A stretch of DNA of 64,000 nucleotides from Arcicella sp043769985 (GCA_043769985.1 JAYVIV010000035.1:1-64000); one strand, 5' to 3'. Shown: positions 41,498 through 50,736, counted from the stretch's first letter. The notes: generated from the letters alone by a model not told the origin. Numbers and translations: made by a program.

Positions 41498-42028
41498 ATG
41501 TTAGAGCAATTAATGGGTCTGATTCAGAGTAACTCTCAAGAAGCAATCGTAAATAATCCCGCCATTCCTAATGAGCATAATAATGATGCCATGCAAACCA
41601 TTTTAGGTGCCATCACCAGCGGAATGCAACAACAAGCACAAAGCGGACAAGGTGGTATGGCTGGCTTAGCTGGTCTGCTTGGTGGTCAATCTGGTACTTC
41701 TGGTGGTGGATTAATGTCAAATCCCATCGTTGCTGGAATCGCTCAACAAGCAATTGGTGGATTGATGGCAAAATTTGGATTAGGTAACAGTGCTGCGTCT
41801 GGGATTGTTTCACAAGTATTGCCTGGCGTTATGGGTTCGATGATTTCGAAGACTAACGACCCACAAGATTCTTCATTTAATATGTCAGACATTATGGGAG
41901 TAATGGCTGACGGAAAAGTTGATATGAATGATATAATGAACATTGCTGGTAAATTTATGGGCGGTGGACAACAACAAGGTGGAGGCGGATTAGGCGGTCT
42001 TCTTGGTGGATTGTTCGGCGGAAAATAA
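41498..42028 (+). CDS. Gly/Gln-rich protein, DUF937-like
   Basis: The 176-residue product has a helical start (LEQLMGLIQSNSQEAIVNN), a Gly/Ala/Leu-rich middle (GLAGLAGLLGGQ-like) and a helical part with FGLGNSAASGIVSQVLPGVM and DIMGVMADGKVDMNDIM, then a Gly-rich tail ending GGLGGLLGGLFGGK. The layout recalls the DUF937/YidB-like proteins, whose function is unknown. No signal peptide is seen. It stands alone between the divergent NuiA-like gene and a terminator. Confidence 0.65.
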   Translation: MLEQLMGLIQSNSQEAIVNNPAIPNEHNNDAMQTILGAITSGMQQQAQSGQGGMAGLAGLLGGQSGTSGGGLMSNPIVAGIAQQAIGGLMAKFGLGNSAASGIVSQVLPGVMGSMISKTNDPQDSSFNMSDIMGVMADGKVDMNDIMNIAGKFMGGGQQQGGGGLGGLLGGLFGGK

Positions 42029-42049
42029 ATTTCAATGTAATGATTTTTA

Positions 42050-42088
42050 AAAGTGGGGTAAACAAAACGTTTGCTCCACTTTTTTTGT
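42050..42088 (+). terminator. Intrinsic terminator after the Gly-rich protein gene
   Basis: AAAGTGGGGTAAAC (42050-42063) pairs with GTTTGCTCCACTTT (42069-42082), counting two G-U pairs, and is followed by a T-run. It lies 21 bases after the stop. Confidence 0.9.
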
Positions 42089-42172
42089 TTTTTAAGTTGT
42101 ATAGATAGATTTTCAATCTGTCATAGAAAATTGACAGTTCAAAAATCCCAATTTTAAATCAGTCTTACCTTT

Positions 42173-43318
42173 ATGAAATTTCCAATTTATCTGGATTATA
42201 ACGCCACAACGCCCGTTGACAAGCAAGTATTGAAAAAAATGCTCCCATTTTTTTCTGAGACATTTGGAAATTCAGCTTCACGTTCACATTTATTTGGTTG
42301 GACTGCCCAAGAAGCTATTGAAAATGCCCGTGAACAGGTGGCAACTTTGCTCAATGTAGAATCTAAAGAAATCATTTTTACGAGTGGAGCAACGGAGGCT
42401 AATAACTTGGCTATCAAGGGTTTATTTGAAAATAATTATCCCAAAAAAAATCATATTATTACTGTTCAAACGGAACACAAAGCAATTTTGGATGTGTGTT
42501 TTCATCTTGAAAAATTGGGTGCTGAAATCACGTATTTACAACCCGATTCTACTGGATTAATCACAATTGAACAAGTTGAAAAAGCCATTACGCCTGATAC
42601 TTTTCTAATTTCAGTCATGTATGCCAATAATGAAATTGGGACGATTCAACCCATTCAAGAAATTGGAGAATTGGCAAAGAAACATGAAATTCTCTTCCAT
42701 ACTGATGCCACTCAAGCGGTAGGGAAAATTGAAATTGATGTTCAAAACGATCATATTGATTTGTTGAGTTTATCAGGACATAAACTTTATGGACCCAAAG
42801 GAGTTGGTGCATTATTTATTAGAAAAAACTCAAAAGCAAGCAAATTAATCGCTCAAATGAATGGAGGAAAACATGAGCGAGGATTTCGGTCTGGAACGTT
42901 GAATGTTACGGGAATTGTAGGTTTAGGAGAGGCTTGCGAGGTTGCAAAAAAAGAATTAGATTCTGATTATCAACAACTTAAAATATTAAGAGATAAATTA
43001 GAAAATGGAATTATTCAAAACATATCTGATGTAAAAGTCAATGGAAACACTGAACATCGCTTACCAAATTTAACCAATATTTCATTTGGTGGCGTTGATG
43101 GAGAAAACCTATTAATGTCTTTTAGGGATATTGCGGTTTCGAGCGGTTCAGCTTGTACTTCTGCCTCGGTTGAACCTTCCTACGTGTTGAAAGCACTTGG
43201 TTTGACTGACGATTTGGCTTATGCCTCTATTCGTTTTAGTTTGGGAAAATATACAACGGAGGAGGAAATTGATTTTACGATTGATTATGTGAGAGAAGTG
43301 GTAAAATTGTACAGATAA
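42173..43318 (+). CDS. iscS: Cysteine desulfurase
   Basis: The PLP enzyme takes sulfur from cysteine for iron-sulfur clusters and tRNA thiolation. The 381-residue protein shows IYLDYNATTPVD at the start, TSGATEANNLAIKG, the TEHKAILD strand with the His over PLP, HTDATQAVGK, the PLP lysine in LSGHKLYGPKGVGAL, and the active-site Cys in SSGSACTSASVEPSYVLKALG. The family is NifS/IscS (group I). No iscU or other Fe-S genes are adjacent, so its name by function is provisional. It stands alone. Confidence 0.93.
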   Translation: MKFPIYLDYNATTPVDKQVLKKMLPFFSETFGNSASRSHLFGWTAQEAIENAREQVATLLNVESKEIIFTSGATEANNLAIKGLFENNYPKKNHIITVQTEHKAILDVCFHLEKLGAEITYLQPDSTGLITIEQVEKAITPDTFLISVMYANNEIGTIQPIQEIGELAKKHEILFHTDATQAVGKIEIDVQNDHIDLLSLSGHKLYGPKGVGALFIRKNSKASKLIAQMNGGKHERGFRSGTLNVTGIVGLGEACEVAKKELDSDYQQLKILRDKLENGIIQNISDVKVNGNTEHRLPNLTNISFGGVDGENLLMSFRDIAVSSGSACTSASVEPSYVLKALGLTDDLAYASIRFSLGKYTTEEEIDFTIDYVREVVKLYR

Positions 43319-43341
43319 AGGATTTGCCAACTTTTGAGAAG

Positions 43342-43782
43342 TTAGTTATGGGTAGTTACATTTCTTATTGGTTGACTTTCCTTATATAAACTAAGAACTG
43401 TTGATTTAACTGATTCTTTACTTAAAAAATATTGAATTTTACCTAAAAAATCGGATGAAGTAATTCCCATCAAACTTTCTTTGTCTACATTACAATAAAT
43501 ATTTACTGGAAAAGTCCCAAATTCAGAAATCACGGTTAATAATTTTCTTCTAAATCCTGCTAAATTTGGAGCTACAACATAAAAATAATATATATTTCCA
43601 AACTTAACGCTAGTCAAATCCTCACCAATGTATCCATTTATTGATTCAATTTCATTTTTGAGGATGCCTGCTGTTGCTTTTTCAAGATTATCTACGACCT
43701 CTTTAAGAAAATCGAACGGGCTTTTTTCGTCCGTGACCTTGTCAAAATCGATACCGTTCCAAATATGTTGAGTATTTTCCAT
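43342..43782 (-). CDS. Small protein of unknown function paired with EEP nuclease gene
   Basis: The 146-residue product is a cytoplasmic alpha/beta protein by its pattern, with a FDFLKEVVDNLEKATAGILKNE helix region near 22-45 (two lines of helix) and strands such as NIYYFYVVAPNL. I do not recognise a family. It starts 3 bases after the stop of the endonuclease-like gene upstream on the same strand, so the two are certainly co-transcribed. A role as partner, regulator or inhibitor of that enzyme is an inference from this spacing. Confidence 0.6.
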   Translation of the reverse strand: MENTQHIWNGIDFDKVTDEKSPFDFLKEVVDNLEKATAGILKNEIESINGYIGEDLTSVKFGNIYYFYVVAPNLAGFRRKLLTVISEFGTFPVNIYCNVDKESLMGITSSDFLGKIQYFLSKESVKSTVLSLYKESQPIRNVTTHN

Positions 43783-43785
43783 TAT

Positions 43786-44661
43786 TTATAAGGTTAATTT
43801 AAGGGTGATTGGTAAATGATCGGAATAATTAGGTCTTCCTTGTGATTTCAACAGTGAATCCCCACCAATTGTTGTTATAATTTTAACAAATTTTGTTCCT
43901 TTAAGGTAATTTTTCATATTTGGTCGTAATAAAATTTGGTCGAACAAATGCCAATCATAACTTACATTTCCTGATTGTCTGTAATAATATGTTCCAATGG
44001 GTTCTTCAAAGTCACCTAAAAAGTTCCACATAGGATTGTAAAAAAATGGATAACTTGTCTTATCAATGAATCTCATCCTATTTTTATGATAAATTTGCAA
44101 ATAAGATAAAGCATTGAATCCGTTTGCAGCAACCATACCTGTTTCAAAAGGATTCATATTAAAATCTCCAATAATAATTGTATTTTTGTTATTAGTGTTA
44201 TGCTCAATTTTTTGGATTGCTTGTGAAACAGTTACACATTCCATCGCTTGACTCATATCACTCCAATGCATTTTAGAATGGAAGTGAATAACTATAAGAT
44301 TAAATGAAATCTTTGTTTCCAACTGAATAAATTGTGAAATAAACATATTTGAAGGATAAAGATCACTTTTATCAGTAAAAATATCCAAATTGAATCTTGA
44401 CAAAATATGGACTTTGTCTTCTTTTGAAAGATTAATATGTCTGTATAAACTGTTATTTTTGTTGATATTTATCTTATTCAAAAATAATTCAATAGTATTT
44501 TTTTCTATGCTTACTTCTGCAAGGCAAAGTATGTCAATGCTATTTTCTTTGACCAGCATTACTAAATAATCACTCAGTTCATTTTTTTTCAAATTCCAGA
44601 ATCCAATATTTATTCCAGAATTTGTTTCTAAGAATTCACTTTCAATTATTGGCTCGAACAT
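43786..44661 (-). CDS. Endonuclease/exonuclease/phosphatase (EEP) family protein
   Basis: The 291-residue protein has a complete EEP catalytic set: N23 in GFWNLKKNE, E49 in ILCLAEVS, D166 and N168 in IIIGDFNMNP, a mid-domain H in VIHFHSK, and D281-H282 in YSDHLPITL. EEP enzymes cut phosphodiester or phosphate ester bonds in nucleic acids, lipids or inositols; the substrate here cannot be told. No signal peptide is seen. It is followed after 3 bases by a gene for an unknown 146-residue protein. Both are on the minus strand between iscS and aconitase. Confidence 0.85.
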   Translation of the reverse strand: MFEPIIESEFLETNSGINIGFWNLKKNELSDYLVMLVKENSIDILCLAEVSIEKNTIELFLNKININKNNSLYRHINLSKEDKVHILSRFNLDIFTDKSDLYPSNMFISQFIQLETKISFNLIVIHFHSKMHWSDMSQAMECVTVSQAIQKIEHNTNNKNTIIIGDFNMNPFETGMVAANGFNALSYLQIYHKNRMRFIDKTSYPFFYNPMWNFLGDFEEPIGTYYYRQSGNVSYDWHLFDQILLRPNMKNYLKGTKFVKIITTIGGDSLLKSQGRPNYSDHLPITLKLTL

Positions 44662-44730
44662 AGTTAGGTTAGTAGATTTTGTTAAAAGTCAAAAAATAAA
44701 TTAAAAATTATTCAAATTTAGCATAAAAAA

Positions 44731-44770
44731 CAAATTTCCCTTCCAAAATTTCAATAATTGAAAGGGAAAC
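44731..44770 (-). terminator. Intrinsic terminator after aconitase gene
   Basis: On the minus strand TTTCCCTT pairs with AAGGGAAA, with a second inner pairing of CAAT and ATTG, and a T-rich TTTGTTTTTT follows. It lies 28 bases after the acnA stop. Confidence 0.75.
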
Positions 44771-44797
44771 CTTTTCTCTAAGTCATTGTAACAAAAA

Positions 44798-47065
44798 TTA
44801 TTTCCCAACATTTGCACGAATAATATTCAAAGCACCACCTGCCTTAAACCATTCAACTTGTTGTTCGTTGTAGGTATGATTTGCTAAGATTTCTTGCGAC
44901 GTTCCGTCAGCGTGATTTAGAACGATTGTTAAAGGAGTATTTGGAGCAAATGTTGCTAAACCTTTAATGTCAATTGAATCATCTTCTTGAATTTTATCAT
45001 AGTCCGCTTCGTTGGCAAAAGTTAAGCCTAACATTCCTTGTTTCTTCAAATTTGTTTCGTGGATACGAGCGAAAGATTTTACTAAAACTGCTCTCACACC
45101 CAAGAAACGTGGTTCCATCGCTGCGTGTTCACGAGAGGAACCTTCACCATAATTTTGGTCGCCCACCACGATTGAACCAATTCCTGCGGCTTTGTATGCA
45201 CGCTGAACTGCTGGAACGTGTCCGTATTCGCCCGTTAATTGGTTTTTTACGTTGTCAGTTTTTTCATTGGCAAAATTGACCGCACCAATCAACATATTAT
45301 TGGAAATATTATCTAAATGTCCACGATATTTCAACCAAGGACCAGCCATTGAGATATGGTCTGTCGTACATTTCCCTTTGGCTTTTATCAATAATTTCAA
45401 GCCTAATAAATCCGTTCCTTCCCATGCTTTGAAAGGCTCTAATAATTGAAGGCGGTCAGAAGTTGGAGAAACTTTAACTTCAACTACCGAACCGTCAATT
45501 GCTGGTGCTTGGTATCCTGCATCAGCCACATCGAATCCTCTTGGAGGTAATTCGTTTCCAGTTGGAGCATCCAATTTTACTTGTTCACCCGCTTCGTTAG
45601 TTAAGTAATCAGTTAAAGGATTAAAAGTCAAATCACCTGCAATTGCCATTGCCGTCACTAATTCTGGCGAACCAACGAAAGCATAAGTGTTTGGATTTCC
45701 ATCGGCACGTTTCGCAAAATTTCTGTTGAAAGAGTGAACAATTGTATTCTTTTCGCCCTTTTCAGCACCTGGTCTTGCCCACTGACCAATACAAGGTCCA
45801 CAAGCATTTGAGAACACCTTTCCACCGATACTTTCAAAAGTTTCAATGAATCCATCACGCTCAATGGTATATCTAACTAACTCAGAACCAGGAGTTACTG
45901 TATATTCTGATTTGGTTTTTAATCCTTTGGCTGCCACCTGACGAGCCAATGAAGCAGCACGAGAAATATCTTCGTAAGATGAATTAGTACATGAACCAAT
46001 TAAACCCACCTCAATTTTTGTAGGCCAACCATTTTTCTCAGCCATTTCTTTCATTTTAGAAATCGGCGTTGCTAAATCTGGAGTGAAAGGTCCGTTTAAG
46101 TGTGGCTCAAGCGTATTCAAATCAATTTCAATCACTTGGTCGAAATACAATCCTGGATTTGCATAAACCTCAGAATCTGCTGTTAGATGCTCACGAATTT
46201 CGTCCGCCATTGCAGCAATTTCTGCACGACCCGTTGATTGTAAATAACGAGCCATTGAATCATCGTACCCAAAAGTTGAAGTCGTTGCTCCGATTTCAGC
46301 TCCCATATTACAGATAGTTCCTTTACCCGTACATGACATCGAAGTTGCTCCCTCTCCAAAATATTCAACAACAGCACCCGTTCCACCTTTTACGGTTAAA
46401 ATGCCTGCTACTTTCAAAATAACGTCTTTTGCTGATGTCCAACCGTTTAATTTACCAGTTAATTTTACGCCGATTAATTTGGGAAATTTCAATTCCCAAG
46501 CTAATCCAGCCATTACATCACAAGCATCAGCACCACCAACACCGATGGCAATCATACCCAATCCACCCGCATTTACGGTGTGTGAATCGGTTCCAATCAT
46601 CATACCGCCTGGGAAAGCGTAATTTTCCAAAACCACTTGGTGAATAATTCCAGCACCTGGTTTCCAGAATCCTAAACCATATTTATCGGATACTGAAGAA
46701 AGAAAATCGTAAACTTCTTTATTTTTATCAACCGCAACCGAAAGGTCGGTTTTTGATTCAATTTTTGCCTCAATCAAGTGGTCGCAATGAACCGTTGAAG
46801 GAACTGCTACTTTCGGACGACCAGCCTGCATAAACTGTAGTAGAGCCATTTGAGCCGTGGCATCTTGCATTGCCACTCGGTCTGGAGCGAAATCTACGTA
46901 GGAATTTCCTCTCTCGAAAGTTGTGCTTGGATTTCCTTCCCATAAGTGAGAATACAGAATTTTTTCAGTTAAGGTAAGCGGTCTGCCGACTAATTTACGA
47001 GCTTCTTCAATGCGTGAGGGCATTTTTTCGTAAACTGCTTTAATCATTTCTAAGTCAAAAGCCAT
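44798..47065 (-). CDS. acnA: Aconitate hydratase (mitochondrial-type AcnA)
   Basis: Aconitase turns citrate into isocitrate in the TCA cycle using a 4Fe-4S cluster. The 755-residue protein matches the mitochondrial-type enzyme: HCDHLIEA, MIGTDSHTVNAGGLGMIAIGVGG, the cluster cysteines in GSCTNSSYED and NACGPCIGQW, and the C-terminal swivel domain with GDQNYGEGSSREHAAMEPRFLG. Length is normal. It is alone in a transcript ending at a clear hairpin. Another gene of central metabolism, mqo, lies 0.9 kb upstream on the same strand, after the convergently placed J-KTSC gene. Confidence 0.97.
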   Translation of the reverse strand: MAFDLEMIKAVYEKMPSRIEEARKLVGRPLTLTEKILYSHLWEGNPSTTFERGNSYVDFAPDRVAMQDATAQMALLQFMQAGRPKVAVPSTVHCDHLIEAKIESKTDLSVAVDKNKEVYDFLSSVSDKYGLGFWKPGAGIIHQVVLENYAFPGGMMIGTDSHTVNAGGLGMIAIGVGGADACDVMAGLAWELKFPKLIGVKLTGKLNGWTSAKDVILKVAGILTVKGGTGAVVEYFGEGATSMSCTGKGTICNMGAEIGATTSTFGYDDSMARYLQSTGRAEIAAMADEIREHLTADSEVYANPGLYFDQVIEIDLNTLEPHLNGPFTPDLATPISKMKEMAEKNGWPTKIEVGLIGSCTNSSYEDISRAASLARQVAAKGLKTKSEYTVTPGSELVRYTIERDGFIETFESIGGKVFSNACGPCIGQWARPGAEKGEKNTIVHSFNRNFAKRADGNPNTYAFVGSPELVTAMAIAGDLTFNPLTDYLTNEAGEQVKLDAPTGNELPPRGFDVADAGYQAPAIDGSVVEVKVSPTSDRLQLLEPFKAWEGTDLLGLKLLIKAKGKCTTDHISMAGPWLKYRGHLDNISNNMLIGAVNFANEKTDNVKNQLTGEYGHVPAVQRAYKAAGIGSIVVGDQNYGEGSSREHAAMEPRFLGVRAVLVKSFARIHETNLKKQGMLGLTFANEADYDKIQEDDSIDIKGLATFAPNTPLTIVLNHADGTSQEILANHTYNEQQVEWFKAGGALNIIRANVGK

Positions 47066-47496
47066 GATATGTTTTTATTAGTTATTAGTTTTATTTTAGG
47101 TATAAGGTATGAGGTAGTAAGTATGAGGTAAAATTGTTCCAAATACTTTCTACGCAATACTTTAACCTTTTTAATATTGCAAAAATAAGAATGAAATGAT
47201 AAACTTGTAGAATTATGTTGGTAAATAAAAATTGTAATAGATAATCTTGGAAGGGTTCTAAAAAAATTATTTTGGATTGAATTTTCAGAAGAGTGTTTGG
47301 TTGTAAAAATTCTATTTGTTTGTTTATCAAACTGAAAATTACTTGATGAAAACTTTTCAAGATTAAAATATGAAAAAATAAAGATAATAGATAATTAATC
47401 TGATTTTATTTTAAAGATTACCAAGTCTTTATCCTCAAAATGGGAGATTTCAATTTTGAAGGTTAATTTTGTAAAAAATTACAATTACAAAATTTA
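47066..47496. other. 431-base intergenic region between acnA and the J-KTSC gene
   Basis: The region is AT-rich. Near 47096 it has the words AGGTATAAGGTATGAGG and then AAGTATGAGG, a short repeat also seen at 40195. A TAATTTTG box at 47464-47471 may be the -7 element of the J-KTSC gene. A minus-strand frame at 47091-47360 has no protein-like features. Nothing else is recognised. Confidence 0.5.
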
Positions 47497-47931
47497 ATGA
47501 AAAAAATAACTTCGTACAGAGCATTATTTGGAGCAACAAAAACAACCGAACTTGCTGAATTAAAGACTACTTACAGAAATTTGATTAAGGAATGGCATCC
47601 TGATAAAATTGTAAATGATGAGGAACGTAAAGCGGAAGCGGCACTAAAAAGTAAGGCAATTATTGAGGCTTATGATTTATTGGTTAGCATTGCCCCCGAA
47701 ACGCACGCTCTAAATGCCGAAGAATACACTCGCATCACAACAACGTTGAATATTGAAGATTTCGATTATAAGGAAGAGAAATTGAAAATCATTTTTCAAG
47801 ATAATGTGGTTTATGAATATTTCGGTGTACCTAAAAATACTTACGTCAAATTTGTGAACGCTCCTTCAATTGCACGTTTCGCTAAACGACACATTTTCCA
47901 TTCGTTTACCTTTCGGAATGTAAGTAAATAG
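47497..47931 (+). CDS. J-domain/KTSC fusion protein
   Basis: The 144-residue protein joins two small domains. Residues 5-65 form a DnaJ-like J domain with the HPDK motif at 34-37, which binds Hsp70 (DnaK) and stimulates its ATPase. Residues 84-140 form a KTSC domain (DYKEEKLKIIFQDNVVYEYFGV, then the ARFAKRHIF end), a domain described in lysyl-tRNA synthetases and small proteins, thought to bind nucleic acid or RNA. The combination suggests a specialised co-chaperone, but this is an inference. It stands alone and ends at a bidirectional terminator. Confidence 0.8.
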   Translation: MKKITSYRALFGATKTTELAELKTTYRNLIKEWHPDKIVNDEERKAEAALKSKAIIEAYDLLVSIAPETHALNAEEYTRITTTLNIEDFDYKEEKLKIIFQDNVVYEYFGVPKNTYVKFVNAPSIARFAKRHIFHSFTFRNVSK

Positions 47932-47948
47932 AATTTGATTAATTGATA

Positions 47949-47984
47949 AGAAACAGGCTCAAAATTGATTTTGAGCCTGTTTCT
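47949..47984. terminator. Bidirectional terminator between J-KTSC gene and mqo
   Basis: AGAAACAGGCTCAAAA (47949-47964) and TTTTGAGCCTGTTTCT (47969-47984) form a perfect 16-bp stem with a TTGA loop, between two convergent gene ends. The symmetry would stop transcripts from both sides. Confidence 0.9.
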
Positions 47985-47991
47985 GTTTGAA

Positions 47992-49488
47992 TTACGCCCC
48001 CAAAACCCCAAAGGTAAAATCTCGAACTCGTTTCGTTAACTCCTCATCATCTTTCAAAGATTTACCGTAAGAAGGTATCATTTCTGCTAATTTATCTTTC
48101 CATTCTTTTGATTTCATCAGCTCTGGAAAACATTCTTCCATCACTTCCAACATCACAACCACTGAAGTTGAAGCACCTGGGGAAGCTCCCAACAGAGCCG
48201 CAATTGTTCCATCTTTGGCAGTTACTACTTCCGTCCCGAATTCTAAAACGCCTCCCTCCTTTTCGTCTTTGCGAATTACTTGTACACGTTGCCCTGCCAC
48301 GGCGAGTTCCCAATCTTCGTCTTTGGCGGTGGGAATAAATTCACGCAAAACATCCACTTTTTCTTCCTGCGAAAGCATTACTTGCTGAATGAGATATTTT
48401 GTTAGAGCCAAATTATGAATACCGACATTCAACATCGGTAAAATGTTATCAAAAGAAATCGAAGCGGGTAAATCTAAATACGAACCTTCCTTCAAAAACT
48501 TCGTAGAAAAGCCCGCAAACGGTCCAAAAAGCAATTCCTTTTTTCCATTAATCATTCGAGAATCTAAATGAGGTACTGACATGGGGGGCGTTCCAAGTTT
48601 GGCTTTTCCATAGACTTTTGCCCCATGTTGAGCAATTACTTCCTCATTTTTACACACTAACCATTGCCCGCTGACGGGGAAACCCCCATATCCATCAGCT
48701 TCGGGAATGTCCGATTTTTCCAGTAATCTTAATGAACCTCCCCCAGCACCAATAAAAACAAATTGGGATGTCACGTGTCTTTCTTCGCCCGTTAATCTGT
48801 CTTCAACTCGCAATTTCCAAGTTTTATCTTCTTGTTGTTCAAGGGTTTCAACTTCGTGATTCAAAAAAACATCTACTTCAAATTTATCCTTTAAATGTTT
48901 GCAAAGGCTACGAGTCAAAGTGCCAAAATTCAAATCAGTTCCGTGATTTGTAAAAGTTACTGCAATGGATTCTTGTGGATTTCGACCATCCAACATTAAC
49001 GGAATCCATGATTTAATCTTTTCAAAATCATTGGAGAATTCCATCCCTTCAAATAAATGACACTTTTGAAGGGCATCGAAACGCTTTCTGAGATAGTCAA
49101 CATCCTCTGTGCCTTCGACGAAACTCATGTGGGGAACTCGATTGATAAACTCATCTGGAGATCCGAAATAGCCATGTCCAACCAAATAAGCCCAAAATTG
49201 TTTAGAGATTTCAAAGGCTTCAATGATTTTGACTGCTTTGGAAATATTAACCGTTCCATCTTCTTCGAGAGGCGTATAATTGAGTTCGCACAAGGCAGAA
49301 TGTCCCGTTCCTGCATTATTCCAAGCATCCGTACTTTCTCCTGCAATGCGGTCGAGGCGTTCATAAATATCAATTCTGATGTCTGGATTGAGTTCTTTGA
49401 GCATTACAGCCAAAGTAACAGACATTACGCCCGCTCCAATTAAAATTACATCACAATCCGTTGAGGTGTTTGCATTAACGATATTCAT
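47992..49488 (-). CDS. mqo: Malate:quinone oxidoreductase
   Basis: Mqo is a membrane-associated FAD enzyme that oxidises malate to oxaloacetate and passes electrons to the quinone pool, here probably menaquinone. The 498-residue protein starts with the FAD-binding VILIGAGVMSVTLAVMLKEL, then the signature IYERLDRIAGESTDAWNNAGTGHSALCELNYTP-type region, INRVPHMSFV, and FIGAGGGSLRLLEKSDIPE. Length is standard. The promoter region holds a MITE-like element (49511-49702), which could supply or disturb regulatory sites. It ends at a shared terminator. Confidence 0.97.
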   Translation of the reverse strand: MNIVNANTSTDCDVILIGAGVMSVTLAVMLKELNPDIRIDIYERLDRIAGESTDAWNNAGTGHSALCELNYTPLEEDGTVNISKAVKIIEAFEISKQFWAYLVGHGYFGSPDEFINRVPHMSFVEGTEDVDYLRKRFDALQKCHLFEGMEFSNDFEKIKSWIPLMLDGRNPQESIAVTFTNHGTDLNFGTLTRSLCKHLKDKFEVDVFLNHEVETLEQQEDKTWKLRVEDRLTGEERHVTSQFVFIGAGGGSLRLLEKSDIPEADGYGGFPVSGQWLVCKNEEVIAQHGAKVYGKAKLGTPPMSVPHLDSRMINGKKELLFGPFAGFSTKFLKEGSYLDLPASISFDNILPMLNVGIHNLALTKYLIQQVMLSQEEKVDVLREFIPTAKDEDWELAVAGQRVQVIRKDEKEGGVLEFGTEVVTAKDGTIAALLGASPGASTSVVVMLEVMEECFPELMKSKEWKDKLAEMIPSYGKSLKDDEELTKRVRDFTFGVLGA

Positions 49489-49510
49489 TTTTTTGAATTT
49501 AATATTATTT

Positions 49511-49702
49511 CGGAAGTATATACTTATTGACGCAAATCGAAAATTTATGATTGGGCAATACTTTAGTCACCTTTATTATCACTAACCCCATGCCTTCAGG
49601 CTGGGGATATGTCGATTCCCCAGCCTAAAGGCATGGAGTTAGTGATAGAAAAATGTGCTAAAGCCTTGGAAATAATTTTGCGTCAATAAGTATATAGTTC
49701 CG
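49511..49702. mobile_element. MITE-like element with long terminal inverted repeats
   Basis: TATATACTTATTGACGCAAA (49517-49536) is exactly mirrored by TTTGCGTCAATAAGTATATA (49677-49696). With CGGAAG on the left and GTTCCG on the right the arms reach 26 bp with one mismatch. Nested inside, a 31-base arm starting TATCACTAACCCCATGCC (49577) pairs with its mirror (49617-49647) at 29 of 31 positions, with core GCCTTCAGGCTGGGG. There is no open frame, so it would need a transposase from elsewhere. It fills most of the gap between mqo and the isomerase-like gene. Confidence 0.75.
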
Positions 49703-49719
49703 TTTTATTTTACACTTCC

Positions 49720-50736
49720 TTACACCAAAATATTCTTTGTGTATTCCACACATTTCGCCACTTCTTTCACCGCATCAGAACCATCTGGGACGTCATATTC
49801 TAACTCAATTGTTGCTGGGAATTTATATTTTTTCTTTTTAATTAATGCTAAGATTTCTTTAATTGGCGTGTCTCCCTGACCCCAAGATAGGTTTTGTTTA
49901 CCATCAGCCGTACGGTCTTTGATGTGCATACTTGTAATTCTGTCGTGTTTAGCTTCAATCAAGGCATACAAAGATTCCTTCGTATTTTTCCCTCCAACGG
50001 CAATGTAATGACCACAATCAAGGTTCATTGAATTATAAGGCGACTGATCCAATGCTACATCCCAAAGGGTATCAGTCGCTTGTAAATGAGCGTGATAGCC
50101 AATATAAACTTTGTGCTTTGCCCCTAAATTGCCTAATCTTTGTGTTTGTTTTGCATCAGTCGGCAATTCTAACGTTACCGAGTTTGCACCCAAAGCCTTT
50201 GCTGCCTTTAACGCATATTCAACTTCTGCATCTGAATTATTTGGCCCCATAGCATTAGGTTTAAAAGCGTAAATACTCACCCCTGCATCATTAAATTTCT
50301 TCCGAACTTCTTTGAATTTATCCATTGAAACTGTTGCTCGCCACTCGGCAACTTTCTTATTATACTCAACCATTTGGACTTTTTGCTCATCCGTCCAAGG
50401 TGTTCTCTGAGGTTGTCCTCCTTTTGGCGGTATCACTGGCATTTTAATTGGGCTTACAGGTTTTCCTGCAAAAGTTTCCGCAGGGTCACCCATCATTTCA
50501 ATGGCACTTACGTTGGCATCAATACAGAACTTCAATAATTGGTCAATATCATGCGGCATACTTCTGAAAGAGTAAGTAATTGCCCCAATTTGGACACCGC
50601 CAAACTTTGAATTGGGTTTATTGAGACTCAAAATGCTTGAATTATTCGCAAAAAGCGAATCTTTACTTAACATTAATCCGAGAGTCGTTATGGGAATTAT
50701 GGACATAAAACCACGACGAGAAATTTCATTTTTCAT
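49720..50736 (-). CDS. Tat-exported sugar phosphate isomerase/epimerase-like TIM barrel
   Basis: The 338-residue protein begins with a twin-arginine signal (SRRGFMSIIPITTLGLML), so it is probably exported folded. The remainder fits the xylose-isomerase-like TIM-barrel family (AP endonuclease 2 type): strands such as GAITYSFRSMP, DANVSAIEMMGDPAE, KVYIGYHAHLQATD, SMNLDCGHYIAVGG and MHIKDRTADGKQNLSWGQGD supply the likely metal-binding His, Asp and Glu. A proline-rich loop (MPVIPPKGGQPQRTPWT, about 118-134) is unusual. The substrate is probably a sugar or a cyclitol. It is divergent from rhlE. Confidence 0.85.
   Translation of the reverse strand: MKNEISRRGFMSIIPITTLGLMLSKDSLFANNSSILSLNKPNSKFGGVQIGAITYSFRSMPHDIDQLLKFCIDANVSAIEMMGDPAETFAGKPVSPIKMPVIPPKGGQPQRTPWTDEQKVQMVEYNKKVAEWRATVSMDKFKEVRKKFNDAGVSIYAFKPNAMGPNNSDAEVEYALKAAKALGANSVTLELPTDAKQTQRLGNLGAKHKVYIGYHAHLQATDTLWDVALDQSPYNSMNLDCGHYIAVGGKNTKESLYALIEAKHDRITSMHIKDRTADGKQNLSWGQGDTPIKEILALIKKKKYKFPATIELEYDVPDGSDAVKEVAKCVEYTKNILV

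Noticed and set aside
47091..47360. An 89-codon minus-strand frame between acnA and the J-KTSC gene
   Set aside because: Its translation is a string of Ile, Leu, Phe and Asn typical of AT-rich non-coding DNA, with no start signal or family pattern.
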